Of a DNA stretch of 64,000 nt, positions 15,644 to 25,252 are shown piece by piece (position 1 is the first letter of the stretch; each line of letters starts with the position of its first letter). Where the stretch lies: NCBI GenBank assembly GCA_030528285.1, contig JAUMZE010000004.1, positions 124,001 to 188,000 on the forward strand. The letters are read 5' to 3'. Under the pieces are notes generated by a model. That model saw nothing but the letters and a program-made list of their open reading frames with translations. It had not been told where the DNA came from and did no database searches. Origin of the DNA: Aerococcus sp. (GTDB taxonomy: Bacteria; Bacillota; Bacilli; Lactobacillales; Aerococcaceae). Position numbers and translations under genes: made by a program.

Positions 15644-16189
15644 GAACTAGCCTCCTTTAGTTTGTTCTATTCTCCTTGGCTATTTTCCCAAATCCTTGCC
15701 GTAAAGTCAAAATCAATCGTTTTAAAGCGCTAAAAACCGGTAAGAGAGAATGGATAAGCAATGGGCTGATGGTATACGATTTTGTATTTATCTGGTAAAA
15801 TCAACTCCTAAAAGGAACAAAACAACTGTACTAATCTTATATAATTCATCAGTGGTTGTAATCGCAAACAATAAGTGCAGAAACCAGGGATAGTTTGTGA
15901 AAATAATCACCATATTATGGACTGATATGACTTTGATGGACATAAATAGACCACCTACTTTCCCTATTTTTCACTAAGTTAAGGAGGGATTACCATAAAA
16001 TCAACTGTTTTACCTTAAAGCGATGGTTATCGTAAATAATCCGCTTACAAAAATGAGCGACAACAAAAATGATTTTTGTATTTTTATTGAGATTGAGAAG
16101 TTGTTTGGGAGGGACGAGTGACACAAAAACAGAGAGCCACAGAGGAGGATTGCCGATAAAGATCGTGATAAATGCAAAATGTAAGCAGA
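15644..16189. other. Intergenic region between divergent def and pdhA
   Basis: No coding region found. At 15719-15735 there is a cre-like TTTTAAAGCGCTAAAA, and a weak minus-strand promoter for def (TTGACT, 17 nt, GAAAAT) lies nearby. At 15981-15988 a good AAGGAGGG is followed by ATA and not ATG, then a 7-codon frame; I take it as non-coding. A self-complementary ACAAAAAT/ATTTTTGT lies near 16063-16079. Nothing else was recognised. Confidence 0.4.
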
Positions 16190-16218
16190 TTGAAAACTGT
16201 ACTATAATAGTTTATAGT
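16190..16218 (+). promoter_or_regulatory. Promoter of the pdhABCD operon
   Basis: TTGAAA (16190-16195), a 17-nt spacer, TATAGT (16213-16218). The transcript would have a 5' leader of about 230 nt before pdhA. Confidence 0.65.
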
Positions 16219-16219
16219 A
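16200..16219. promoter_or_regulatory. Operator-like dyad overlapping the pdh -10 element
   Basis: Perfect inverted repeat TACTATAA-TAGT-TTATAGTA (8-bp arms, 4-bp centre) that covers the spacer and -10. Its position suits a repressor. The protein is unknown. Confidence 0.45.
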
Positions 16220-16455
16220 TAGGTGTTGGAGAAATGATTGAATGCGCTTTTTTACAATGATAATCTGTACATAGATTGAATAACGGGTTTGAGATTGATC
16301 GGTTCAATTAGCGGATATGTTGATTGTTGTTGGGTCGAGGATCATAACGATACCGTCGCACCAGTTACTGAGGTTCATGCTTCAATATCTCCGTCATGGC
16401 AGAGAGCCGCTATCATTCATACTCCGGTTGGCAGTAGAAAGGAAAGTGTTAAAAC

Positions 16456-17553
16456 ATGGCAAAACAACCAGTTGATTACGAAAAACAATTGGAACACATT
16501 AGCGAAGAGTTCCAGATGGTTCGCATCTTGGATGAAGAAGGCAACGTTGTTAACGAAGATATCATGCCGGACCTCAGTGATGACGAATTAGTTGATTTAA
16601 TGAAATGGATGGTTAAATCGCGGGTACTCCATGAACGCTCAACCGCCTTTTCCAAACAAGGTCGTTTAGGTTTCTATGCGCCAACATATGGTCAAGAAGC
16701 TTCCCAAATGGCATCGATCTATGCATCTGAAGAAGACGACTGGCTCTACGGTGGTTACCGTGACTTACCACAATTAATTTACAAGGGCTTGACCTATGAA
16801 CAAGGCTTCCTCTGGTCACGTGGACATGTGAATGGAAATGATGCGAACCTCAAGGCAATGATGCCACAGATCATTATCGGGGCTCAATTGATTGAAGCCG
16901 TTGGGAACGCAACTGGTCAAAAACTCAAAGGTGAAAAGAATGTTACCTTTACCTATACCGGTGATGGTGGTTCCAGCCAAGGGGACTCCTATGAAGCATG
17001 GAACTGGGCAAGTCGTTACAAAGCACCTGTTGTTTTCGTCATCCAAAACAACGGATTTGCGATTTCAACCCCACGTTACAAACAAACCGGTGCTAAGACC
17101 TTAGCACAAAAAGCAGTGTCCGCTGGTATTCCTGGGGTTCAAGTGGATGGGAACGATGCATTAGCTGTTTATGCTGTAACAAAACAAGCGCGTGAATGGG
17201 CAGCAGCAGGTAATGGTCCTGTTTTGATTGAAACAATCACCAACCGTCTCGGCGCTCACTCCACTCAAGGAGACAATCCGAAACTTTACCGTACCCAAGA
17301 AGATATCGATATGTGGACCGCTCGTGAACCACTCATTCGTTTCCGTGCTTACCTCGAAAACAAAGGTCTCTGGAACGAAAAAATGGAACAAGAATGGCGC
17401 GATGAAGTGACCGAAGATGTGAACCAAGCAATCAAGGATGCTGAAGCACAACCAAAACAAAAAGTATCCGACTTCTTGAAGAACACCTTTGCAAATCCAG
17501 GTCAAAATATCAAAGAACAAATCGAACAATACGAAGCTAAGGAGCGTGAATAA
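16456..17553 (+). CDS. pdhA: Pyruvate dehydrogenase E1 component, alpha subunit
   Basis: 365 residues. The thiamine diphosphate motif begins GDGGSSQGD and ends in NN (about residues 172-200). It carries the branched-chain/pyruvate E1-alpha phosphorylation-loop region [12 protein letters not shown]. Together with PdhB it decarboxylates pyruvate and acetylates the E2 lipoyl group. It is first of four genes; pdhB begins 2 bp after its stop. Codon use is strongly biased (as in pdhB-D), which suggests high expression. Confidence 0.95.
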   Translation: MAKQPVDYEKQLEHISEEFQMVRILDEEGNVVNEDIMPDLSDDELVDLMKWMVKSRVLHERSTAFSKQGRLGFYAPTYGQEASQMASIYASEEDDWLYGGYRDLPQLIYKGLTYEQGFLWSRGHVNGNDANLKAMMPQIIIGAQLIEAVGNATGQKLKGEKNVTFTYTGDGGSSQGDSYEAWNWASRYKAPVVFVIQNNGFAISTPRYKQTGAKTLAQKAVSAGIPGVQVDGNDALAVYAVTKQAREWAAAGNGPVLIETITNRLGAHSTQGDNPKLYRTQEDIDMWTAREPLIRFRAYLENKGLWNEKMEQEWRDEVTEDVNQAIKDAEAQPKQKVSDFLKNTFANPGQNIKEQIEQYEAKERE

Positions 17554-17555
17554 GC

Positions 17556-18545
17556 ATGGCGAAAAAGAAAACTGGAAAAACAATGATTGAAGCCATTACT
17601 GAAACCTTAGATCAGGAAATGGAACAAGACGATAAAATCATTCTCTTCGGTGAAGACGTCGGTAAAAACGGCGGGGTTTTCCGTGCATCTCAAGGATTAT
17701 GGGAAAAATATGGGGACGAACGTGTATCTGACACTCCATTATCTGAATCCGGTATTGGTGGTATGGCAATTGGGCTCGCAGTTCAAGGCTTCCACCCAAT
17801 CATGGAAATTCAGTTCCTCGGTTTCGTATTCGAAGTAATGGACTCCATCGCAGGTCAAATGGCTCGTACCCGTTTCCGCTTCGGTGGGCAACGTCATCTG
17901 CCAATCGTGATCCGTTCGCCATTTGGTGGTGGGACGCACACCGCTGAAATGCATGGGGACTCACTCGACGGGACCTTGGCACAAATTCCAGGCCTCAAAG
18001 TGGTTATCCCATCGAATCCATACGACGCAAAAGGGTTATTAGCAGCAGCGATCCACGATGAAGACCCTGTTGCCTTCCTCGAACATTTGAAACTCTATCG
18101 TTCATTCCGTGAAGAAGTTCCATCTGAACGCTATGAAATTCCATTGAACGAAGCACATGTTGCTCGTGAAGGAAATGACGTAACGATTGTTTCTTACGGG
18201 TACATGGTTCGTGAATCATTAAAAGCAGCAGATGAATTAGAAAAAGAAGGCATTTCGGTGGAAGTCATTGACTTACGCACGGTATCGCCAATTGACTATG
18301 AGACGATCGGTACCTCCATTGAAAAAACAGGTCGTTTAGTGATGGTACAAGAATCTCAACGGCAAGCAGGGGTAGGAGCCAACGTGATCTCTGAAGTATC
18401 ACAACGCTACATCCTTTCCTTGGAGGCGCCAATTCAGTTTGTATCGGCTCCAGACTCGGTCTTTCCATTTGCATTGGCAGAAGACTACTGGCTACCAAAT
18501 GCGGATGACATTATCCAAGCTGTAAAGAAAACAACTGAATTCTAA
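17556..18545 (+). CDS. pdhB: Pyruvate dehydrogenase E1 component, beta subunit
   Basis: 329 residues of the transketolase-like pyrimidine-binding domain plus C-terminal domain: [15 protein letters not shown] near residue 28 (with the ThDP-activating Glu), [17 protein letters not shown] and the C-terminal [11 protein letters not shown]. It forms an alpha2beta2 E1 with PdhA. It lies 2 bp after pdhA and 40 bp before pdhC. Confidence 0.95.
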   Translation: MAKKKTGKTMIEAITETLDQEMEQDDKIILFGEDVGKNGGVFRASQGLWEKYGDERVSDTPLSESGIGGMAIGLAVQGFHPIMEIQFLGFVFEVMDSIAGQMARTRFRFGGQRHLPIVIRSPFGGGTHTAEMHGDSLDGTLAQIPGLKVVIPSNPYDAKGLLAAAIHDEDPVAFLEHLKLYRSFREEVPSERYEIPLNEAHVAREGNDVTIVSYGYMVRESLKAADELEKEGISVEVIDLRTVSPIDYETIGTSIEKTGRLVMVQESQRQAGVGANVISEVSQRYILSLEAPIQFVSAPDSVFPFALAEDYWLPNADDIIQAVKKTTEF

Positions 18546-18585
18546 TCGCGTCACCTAGTAATAAAAAGAAGGGATGAAAGCAAAC

Positions 18586-19911
18586 ATGGCTTATATTTTC
18601 AAAATGCCTGATGTCGGCGAAGGCATGCTCGAAGGCGACATCGACACGTGGCATGTAAAAGTCGGCGATGAAGTAAAAGAAGAAGACCTACTCGTTGAAG
18701 TTCAAAACGATAAATCCGTTTCTGAAATCGTATCACCTGTTTCTGGTAAGATCACAAACATCTACGCAGAAGAAGGGGACACCGTTGAAGTTGGGGAACC
18801 ATTAATCGAATTTGATGGTGACGGTTCCGCAGCTCCAGAAGGCGAAGGCAACGTGGAAGCAGATGCAGCAGTCGGTGGATCTGAAGTTGCACCAGAAGCA
18901 ACGCCACAACCAGCTGACGATGCACCAGCAGCGCCGAGTGCCTCTGCAGCCGGGAATAATGTTCCAGAAATTGAAAATCCAGATCGCCTCATTCAAGCGA
19001 TGCCATCTGTTCGTCAATATGCACGTGAACAAGGTGTTGATATTTCTCAAGTGCCAGGTTCCGGCGACAACGGACGTATCCTGAAGAGTGATATTGATAA
19101 CTTCAAGGGCGCACCGGCACAAACTGCTGCTCCAGAACCAGCTGCATCAGAAGCACCGGCACAAACTGCTGCTCCTGCGAAGAAAGCACCAGCACCTGCA
19201 AGCCACGAAGACCTAGTAGAACATGTCAAGATCTCTGGTATGCGTAAAGCGATTGCGAAGGGCGTTGGTCAATCTTACGCGGTCCCACAAGTGACCTTGT
19301 TCAAGCAATTTGACGCTCAAAAATTATATGACCACCGCAAACGTATGAAGAATATCGCTGCGGACCAAGATGTTCATTTGACCTTCTTGCCATATGTAGT
19401 GAAAGCATTAGTGGGCGCAATGAAGAAACACCCAACCCTCAATGCCGTTGTGGATGAAGCCAACAACGAATACTTGATCAAACACTACTACAACATTGGG
19501 ATTGCAACCGATACGCCAAACGGTCTCTATGTTCCAGTTATTAAAGATGCTGACAAGAAATCCTTGCTCCAGATCGCTAGTGAAATTACCGAGCTTTCAC
19601 AAAAAGCTCATGAAGGCACCTTATCTGCTAATGAAATGGCAGATTCTACTGTCACGATCTCTAACATTGGATCCGCACGTGGCGACTTCTTCACTCCAAT
19701 CATCAGCGGGGACGATGTAGCAATTCTCGGGTTCGGTTCTATTGCACAAGAACCAGTTGTTAATGACGAAGGCGAAATCGTAGTTGGACGAGTAGTGAAA
19801 CTCTCCTTAACCTTCGACCACCGAATCAATGATGGTTCAGAAGCACAGAAAGCATTGAATGACCTAGGACGCTTACTTGGTGATCCAGATCTCTTATTGC
19901 TGGAAGGATAA
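18586..19911 (+). CDS. pdhC: Pyruvate dehydrogenase E2, dihydrolipoyl acetyltransferase
   Basis: 441 residues. One lipoyl domain (1-80, lipoyl-lysine K43 in QNDKSVSEI), an Ala/Pro-rich linker, the peripheral-subunit-binding domain ([20 protein letters not shown]...), a second Ala/Pro linker with a repeated EAPAQTAAP-type unit, then the catalytic acetyltransferase domain ending with DHRINDG. It passes acetyl groups to CoA and forms the core of the complex. The start was set at ATG 18586; the ATG at 18574 touches the ribosome binding site. It needs lipoylation, so the cell must have a lipoate ligase or synthase outside this window. Confidence 0.93.
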   Translation: MAYIFKMPDVGEGMLEGDIDTWHVKVGDEVKEEDLLVEVQNDKSVSEIVSPVSGKITNIYAEEGDTVEVGEPLIEFDGDGSAAPEGEGNVEADAAVGGSEVAPEATPQPADDAPAAPSASAAGNNVPEIENPDRLIQAMPSVRQYAREQGVDISQVPGSGDNGRILKSDIDNFKGAPAQTAAPEPAASEAPAQTAAPAKKAPAPASHEDLVEHVKISGMRKAIAKGVGQSYAVPQVTLFKQFDAQKLYDHRKRMKNIAADQDVHLTFLPYVVKALVGAMKKHPTLNAVVDEANNEYLIKHYYNIGIATDTPNGLYVPVIKDADKKSLLQIASEITELSQKAHEGTLSANEMADSTVTISNIGSARGDFFTPIISGDDVAILGFGSIAQEPVVNDEGEIVVGRVVKLSLTFDHRINDGSEAQKALNDLGRLLGDPDLLLLEG

Positions 19912-19947
19912 TCAGGAAAAAGCAAGCGGAAAGGACGTAGAGAGTAA

Positions 19948-21360
19948 ATGGTAGTAGGTACATTAGCTATTGAGCTGGATACAGTTGTGATTGGGTCCGG
20001 CCCAGGAGGCTATGTCGCGGCGATTCGTGCTGCACAAGAAGGACAAAACGTTACGATTGTCGAACGCTATGACACATTAGGTGGGGTCTGCTTGAACGTT
20101 GGGTGTATTCCATCCAAAGCGTTGATTCACGCAGGACACCAATTCTTAGCAGCTAACGGGGGTGCTGAAGTCTTCGGTATCCAATCTGAAGCAAAATTAG
20201 ACTTCCAGAAGTTACAAGAATGGAAACAAAAGGATGTTGTCGGAAAGATGACGAGTGGGGTTGCGTACCTCATGAAGAAGAACAACATCGATGTTTTACA
20301 TGGGACTGCTTATATCAATGATGACCATGAGTTCACCTTGATGAAAGACGATGACACCCATCAACTATACAAATTCAATAACTTGATTGTGGCAACAGGA
20401 TCTCGTCCAATCGAAATCCCTGGCTTCAAGTTTGGTGGACGTATCATTGATTCCACCCGTGCTTTGAGCTTACCAGAATTTCCAAAACGCCTCGCTGTTA
20501 TCGGTGGTGGGGTGATCGGATCTGAACTCGGGACCGCTTATGCGAACCTTGGCTCTGAAGTGACGATCTTAGAAGGTAGCCCACAACTCTTACCTTCCTT
20601 TGAAAAGGATGTCGTAAAAGTCGTTCAAAAAGATATGGAAGGCAAAGGGATGAAGGTTGTCACCAAAGCCATGGCCAAAGAAGCTGTTGACAATGGCGAC
20701 TCCATCACCGTTAAGTATGAAGTGGACGGTAAAGAGGAAGAAGTGATCGTTGACTACGTGCTCGTATCTGTGGGTCGTCGTCCAAACACGGATGATCTCG
20801 GATTAGAAGCAGCGGGCGTTGAAATGCTCGACCGTGGCTTCGTGAAAGTCGATAACCAAGGTCGCACCTCCGTTCCTCATATCTATGCAATTGGGGATAT
20901 CGTACCAGGCGTTTCCTTAGCGCACAAAGCGTCCTATGAAGGAATCGTGGCTGCTGAAGCGATCTCAGGTAAACCAAGTGCGGTTGATTACCGTTCGATT
21001 CCAGCGGTTGCCTATGTAGACCCAGAAATTGCGCAATATGGTTTGACTAAAGCTCAAGCCAAAGAAAAAGGATTGGACGTTCATGAGTTCAAATTCCCAT
21101 GGAGCGCAAGTGGTCGTGCGGTTGCGATGCATGCTGAGGAAGGATTCCTCCGCCTAATCGCAACGAAGGGCGACAACATCATCGTTGGTGGCCAAATGGT
21201 TGGACCGCGGGCATCCGATGTCATGGCTGAAGTAGGTTCCTACATTGAAGCCGGCATGACTGCGGAAGACGTTGCCCTCACCATTCATGGACACCCAACC
21301 TTGACCGAAGCAATCAAGGATGCTGCAGAAGGTTTGTTAGGGAAACCTGTCAATCTCTAA
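19948..21360 (+). CDS. pdhD: Dihydrolipoamide dehydrogenase (E3 of PDH)
   Basis: 470 residues. FAD motif GSGPGGYVAAIRAAQ, redox disulfide C48/C53 in GGVCLNVGCIPSK, NAD motif GGGVIGSELG, and the catalytic His-Glu in HGHPTLTEA. It reoxidises the E2 lipoyl groups with NAD. The first eight residues precede the usual start of the fold but agree with the AAAGGA ribosome binding site 12 nt upstream. It is the last gene of the pdh operon, closed by a strong terminator. Confidence 0.95.
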   Translation: MVVGTLAIELDTVVIGSGPGGYVAAIRAAQEGQNVTIVERYDTLGGVCLNVGCIPSKALIHAGHQFLAANGGAEVFGIQSEAKLDFQKLQEWKQKDVVGKMTSGVAYLMKKNNIDVLHGTAYINDDHEFTLMKDDDTHQLYKFNNLIVATGSRPIEIPGFKFGGRIIDSTRALSLPEFPKRLAVIGGGVIGSELGTAYANLGSEVTILEGSPQLLPSFEKDVVKVVQKDMEGKGMKVVTKAMAKEAVDNGDSITVKYEVDGKEEEVIVDYVLVSVGRRPNTDDLGLEAAGVEMLDRGFVKVDNQGRTSVPHIYAIGDIVPGVSLAHKASYEGIVAAEAISGKPSAVDYRSIPAVAYVDPEIAQYGLTKAQAKEKGLDVHEFKFPWSASGRAVAMHAEEGFLRLIATKGDNIIVGGQMVGPRASDVMAEVGSYIEAGMTAEDVALTIHGHPTLTEAIKDAAEGLLGKPVNL

Positions 21361-21399
21361 TCGAAGTAAAACCACACTGTCAAAAGTGTTAAAGTCAGC

Positions 21400-21445
21400 T
21401 ACCGATCATTCGCCGTCATTAAGCGGCGAACGATCGGTATTTTTG
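21400..21445 (+). terminator. Terminator of the pdh operon
   Basis: TACCGATCATTCGCCG with CGGCGAACGATCGGTA (one mismatch), then TTTTTG. Confidence 0.92.
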
Positions 21446-21617
21446 TATGGAGGAGCACCTGCTATATAAAGGATGGATGTGGCAGCAATCTGCAAGCAGC
21501 GTAGCTAAATTTCTTGATCTGATAGTTGTGAGCCAATAAAAAATGCTATAAGATAACAGATGTTAAAACGAATGACAATTGTAAAGCGGATAGTGTGTTT
21601 GGAGAAGGAGGATGGAA

Positions 21618-21890
21618 ATGGGATATCAATATCCGATCGATGCTGATTGGTCTGTCGAAGAAATCAATACGGTGATTAAATTATGGACACTGATTGAAGA
21701 TGCCTACGAAGATCAAGTGGACATCAAAACTTTATTGGATCAATATCAAGCCTTTAAACAGGTGGTGCCAATGAAGATGGATGAAAAACGTTTGGGGCAA
21801 GCTTTCGAGAAGACATCCGGGTACAGTCTCTATCGCACCATCCAGCAAGCAAAGCAAGCGAAAACAAAGAAACTACAGATGGAGAAATAA
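21618..21890 (+). CDS. UPF0223 family protein (YktA-like)
   Basis: 90 residues, all helical by eye: GYQYPIDADWSVEEI and DEKRLGQAFEKTSGYSLYR are typical of UPF0223. Function is unknown. In many Firmicutes it precedes the inositol monophosphatase-like gene, as here (14-bp gap). The start was set at ATG 21618, 6 nt after AAGGAGG; the ATG at 21612 overlaps that site. Confidence 0.85.
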   Translation: MGYQYPIDADWSVEEINTVIKLWTLIEDAYEDQVDIKTLLDQYQAFKQVVPMKMDEKRLGQAFEKTSGYSLYRTIQQAKQAKTKKLQMEK

Positions 21891-21904
21891 AGGTGGAGGA
21901 TAAG

Positions 21905-22705
21905 ATGGATACACGAACACTGAGAGAGACCTTAAGAAGTTGGATTATTGAACGGGGAACGGTGATTCGTGAGGCACTCGAACATCGCGAGCAACTGATT
22001 GATGATGTCGAGACGAAGAGCGGACGCCGCGATTTAGTAACGAATATCGATAAGGAAACGGAGCGTTATTTCCGCGATAAATTGAAGACGACCTTCCCAG
22101 ATGACCTAATTCTCGGGGAAGAAGGCGGGGGTGAACAGGTGGATTCACTCGACGGCAATGTCTGGATTATTGATCCGATTGATGGCACGGCTAATTTCGT
22201 ATTGCAGCAGAATCATTTTGGCATTATGGTTGGCCGCTACAGTGATGGGAAACCACAATTTGGTGCAATCTATGAAGTGATGAGCGATCAATATTTCGAT
22301 GCCGTGATTGGTGAAGGGATTGAACGGAACGGCGAACCTTATAACTTACGTTTTGAGGACCGCAGTGTGGAACAGGCACTGGTTGCATTCAACGCAGGCA
22401 TGGCGATGAAGAACAAATACCAGGTGCAGGATTTCATCGCAAAAACCATGGGCCTGCGCGTGTATGGCTCTGCTGAAATGGAGATTCTCGGCGTTCTCAC
22501 TGGGCAATTGGGGATCTACGGCACTCAAATGTTGCACCCATGGGATATGGCAGCAGGGAACGTTCTCGCTACCGAAGCCGGCTTGAAATTCACCCAGCTC
22601 AATGGGGAACCCCTCGATCTCCTCAATGGCAGTTCCGGTTTGATCGGCTACCCAACCATTCACCAACAATTCGTTGCGTTCTATCAGGAACAGGTGAAAC
22701 AGTAG
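21905..22705 (+). CDS. suhB: Inositol monophosphatase family protein (SuhB/YktC-like)
   Basis: 266 residues. Metal and substrate motifs are GEEGGG, WIIDPIDGTANFV and WDMAAGNVLATEAG, in the order typical of Mg-dependent, Li-sensitive inositol monophosphatase folds. Activity may be on inositol phosphate or another sugar phosphate. It is cotranscribed with the UPF0223 gene. ATG 21905 follows GGAGGA; GTG 21893 is an alternative start four codons upstream. Confidence 0.88.
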   Translation: MDTRTLRETLRSWIIERGTVIREALEHREQLIDDVETKSGRRDLVTNIDKETERYFRDKLKTTFPDDLILGEEGGGEQVDSLDGNVWIIDPIDGTANFVLQQNHFGIMVGRYSDGKPQFGAIYEVMSDQYFDAVIGEGIERNGEPYNLRFEDRSVEQALVAFNAGMAMKNKYQVQDFIAKTMGLRVYGSAEMEILGVLTGQLGIYGTQMLHPWDMAAGNVLATEAGLKFTQLNGEPLDLLNGSSGLIGYPTIHQQFVAFYQEQVKQ

Positions 22706-22787
22706 GACTTGACGTCCACCCAACGCATGCAATAGGACGGAGCGATGATGATTTCGACTTGTATCGTTGAGGGCAATCATTATCGAT

Positions 22788-22836
22788 GGCCTGTGTGAGC
22801 GATCTGTTTAAATGGACCGCTTGTGCAGGCCTTTTT
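22788..22836 (+). terminator. Terminator after suhB
   Basis: 14-bp stem GGCCTGTGTGAGCG with CGCTTGTGCAGGCC (four G-U pairs), then TTTTT. Confidence 0.82.
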
Positions 22837-23019
22837 ATGACCAGAAACGGAGGTCTTTTCCGTACTATCCACCTCACTATCACTTTCCAGATGAAAAATG
22901 ATCTAATAAAGCGCACTAGCAAGGTTCTCTTGGGGAAAAGAGTAGTAATTTAAGAGTGTCAGTGTTAAAATGTAACGGGTCTTCATCCTAAATAGAGGAG
23001 AAAAGGGTCTGACTCTCTC

Positions 23020-23118
23020 TTCATGATAGAATGAGGATAGAGATTCAGGATTCATGATCATATGTATGAAATGATGGAGAGGTTGGGAGTCTTTCCCAGC
23101 TTTTCTTTTTGAAGTCGC
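23020..23118 (+). promoter_or_regulatory. typA promoter and leader hairpin with T-run
   Basis: Extended -10 TGATAGAAT (-10 at 23027-23032), no clear -35. About 50 nt into the presumed transcript, GTTGGGA/TTCCCAGC forms a 7-bp hairpin (23082-23100) followed by TTTTCTTTTT, a terminator-like element about 65 nt before typA. It may be an attenuator, or the terminator of an unseen upstream transcript. The rest of the 22837-23020 gap holds nothing that I recognise. Confidence 0.45.
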
Positions 23119-23183
23119 ATATACTGATTACCAATATCACAACGAATCATCATGAACATTACAATTAGGGGGCAATGCTACTA

Positions 23184-25022
23184 ATGACCACTCGTGACAA
23201 TATCCGTAACGTCGCTATTATCGCTCACGTCGACCACGGGAAAACGACCCTGGTGAATCAATTACTCGAAGAATCTGATACCCTAGATGAACGTACACAG
23301 TTGCAGGACCGTGCGATGGACTCCAACGACATCGAACGGGAACGTGGCATTACCATCTTAGCGAAGAATACCGCTGTTAACTACAAGGGGACCCGCATCA
23401 ATATTTTGGATACGCCAGGCCACGCTGATTTTGGGGGCGAGGTTGAACGGATCATGAACATGGTTGACGGGGTGGTGCTCGTAGTCGACGCTGCTGAGGG
23501 GACCATGCCACAGACGCGTTTCGTGCTCCAAAAAGCGTTTGAAGCCGGCAAAGTGCCCGTGGTAGTTGTCAACAAGATTGATAAACCAGCCGCTCGTCCA
23601 TTAGAAGTGGTCGATGAAGTACTCGATCTATTCATTGAGCTTGGTGCAGATGAGAGTCAAATCGAATTCCCAGTGGTGTACGCCTCCGCTGTGAATGGGA
23701 CCTCCAGCTATGCGCCTGATCCGGAAAAACAAGAAAAAACGATGGATCCAATTTTCGATACCATCCTCGAAACGGTGCCAGCACCAGAAGATGACAAGAA
23801 TGATCCACTGCAGTTCCAAGTCTGCTTGCTCGACTATAACGATTACGTGGGACGTATCGGGGTTGGCCGGATTTTCCGTGGTAAGATCAAAGTCGGTGAT
23901 ACCGTGGCCGTGAATAAATTGGACGGCACCGCGAAGAACTTCCGTGTGACGAAGCTGTATGGTTTCTTGGGGTTGAACCGAATTGAAATCAACGAAGCCG
24001 AAGCCGGGGACATTATCGCAATTTCTGGGATGGAAGATATCTTTGTTGGGGAAACGATCACTGACAGCGAAGTGCTCGAACCATTGCCACCACTCCATAT
24101 TGATGAACCAACCTTACAGATGACGTTCTTGACGAATGATTCGCCATTCGCAGGGCGTGAAGGGGATAAGGTGACCTCCCGTAAATTGGAAGACCGCCTG
24201 AAATACGAACTACATACGGACGTGTCTCTACGCGTAGATGACACACCCGATCCGGATCGTTGGATTGTGTCTGGCCGTGGGGAATTGCATCTCTCTGTGT
24301 TGATCGAGAATATGCGTCGTGAAGGATACGAATTACAGGTATCCCGTCCAGAAGTCATTGTGAAGGAAATCGACGGCAAGAAGGAAGAACCGTTTGAGAG
24401 CGTTCAAATCGATACGCCGGATGAATACTCCGGTGCCGTGATTCAATCCTTGAATGAGCGTCACGGGCAGATGATGAATATGGTAACGACCGGACGTGGG
24501 ACCACGCGTTTGGAATATATCGTCCCAGCACGTGGTATGATCGGCTACAACTCTGATTTCGTGACCGCAACACACGGTTATGGGATTTTGAACCACACCT
24601 TCAAGGAATATCGTCCATTGATCAATGAAGAAATCGGGCGCCGTCGTAATGGTTCGCTCGTCTCTACTGAAACCGGCAAAGCCACAACTTATGGGATCAT
24701 GCAGGTGGAAGACCGTGGGACGATTTTCGTGGAACCAGGGACGGAGGTTTATGAAGGCATGGTCGTTGGGATGAATGCGCGTGAGAATGATATCGACGTG
24801 AATATCGTGCGTTCCAAGAACCTCACCAACGTTCGCTCTGCAACGAAAGACCAAACCGCAACGATCAAGACACCGAAGATCATGAACTTGGAACAATCGC
24901 TCGAGTTCATGGACGAAGACGAATACTGCGAAATCACGCCAGAAAATATTCGTGTCCGCAAACAGATCCTCAACAAATCCTTGCGCCTCAAAGCCGCTAA
25001 GAAAAAGAAAAAAGATAAATAA
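23184..25022 (+). CDS. typA: Ribosome-associated GTPase TypA/BipA
   Basis: 612 residues. GTPase motifs are [10 protein letters not shown] (G1), RERGIT (G2), [14 protein letters not shown] (G3) and NKID (G4), followed by EF-G-like domains II, III and V and the BipA-specific C-terminal domain. It assists 50S assembly and growth under stress. The start was set at ATG 23184 ([19 protein letters not shown]), 11 nt after TAGGGGG; ATG 23175 is too close to that site. Confidence 0.95.
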   Translation: MTTRDNIRNVAIIAHVDHGKTTLVNQLLEESDTLDERTQLQDRAMDSNDIERERGITILAKNTAVNYKGTRINILDTPGHADFGGEVERIMNMVDGVVLVVDAAEGTMPQTRFVLQKAFEAGKVPVVVVNKIDKPAARPLEVVDEVLDLFIELGADESQIEFPVVYASAVNGTSSYAPDPEKQEKTMDPIFDTILETVPAPEDDKNDPLQFQVCLLDYNDYVGRIGVGRIFRGKIKVGDTVAVNKLDGTAKNFRVTKLYGFLGLNRIEINEAEAGDIIAISGMEDIFVGETITDSEVLEPLPPLHIDEPTLQMTFLTNDSPFAGREGDKVTSRKLEDRLKYELHTDVSLRVDDTPDPDRWIVSGRGELHLSVLIENMRREGYELQVSRPEVIVKEIDGKKEEPFESVQIDTPDEYSGAVIQSLNERHGQMMNMVTTGRGTTRLEYIVPARGMIGYNSDFVTATHGYGILNHTFKEYRPLINEEIGRRRNGSLVSTETGKATTYGIMQVEDRGTIFVEPGTEVYEGMVVGMNARENDIDVNIVRSKNLTNVRSATKDQTATIKTPKIMNLEQSLEFMDEDEYCEITPENIRVRKQILNKSLRLKAAKKKKKDK

Positions 25023-25049
25023 TACCTTCTGTGATGGAAGGATAAGGAG

Positions 25050-25086
25050 AGCCTAAGTAATCTGATATGAGATTGCTTAGGCTTTT
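25050..25086 (+). terminator. Terminator of typA
   Basis: 14-bp stem AGCCTAAGTAATCT with AGATTGCTTAGGCT (one G-U pair), then TTTTTG. Confidence 0.9.
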
Positions 25087-25252
25087 TGTGTGATTGGGAT
25101 ATTTATTGCTTTTTATCTGGTTCATACAGGACTTCTGGGTGTGCTATAATGAATCTACGTGTAAGCTGTCAAGTATCGTCTTGGCAGCTCTCTTCTTGTT
25201 GCTCTAATACGGAACGACCCATCAACATGCGTGAATCAAAGGAGTTTCAGTT

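Noticed and set aside
15981-16015. AAGGAGGG followed by ATA and seven codons
   Set aside because: No usable start codon and an immediate stop; possibly chance or the remains of a lost gene.
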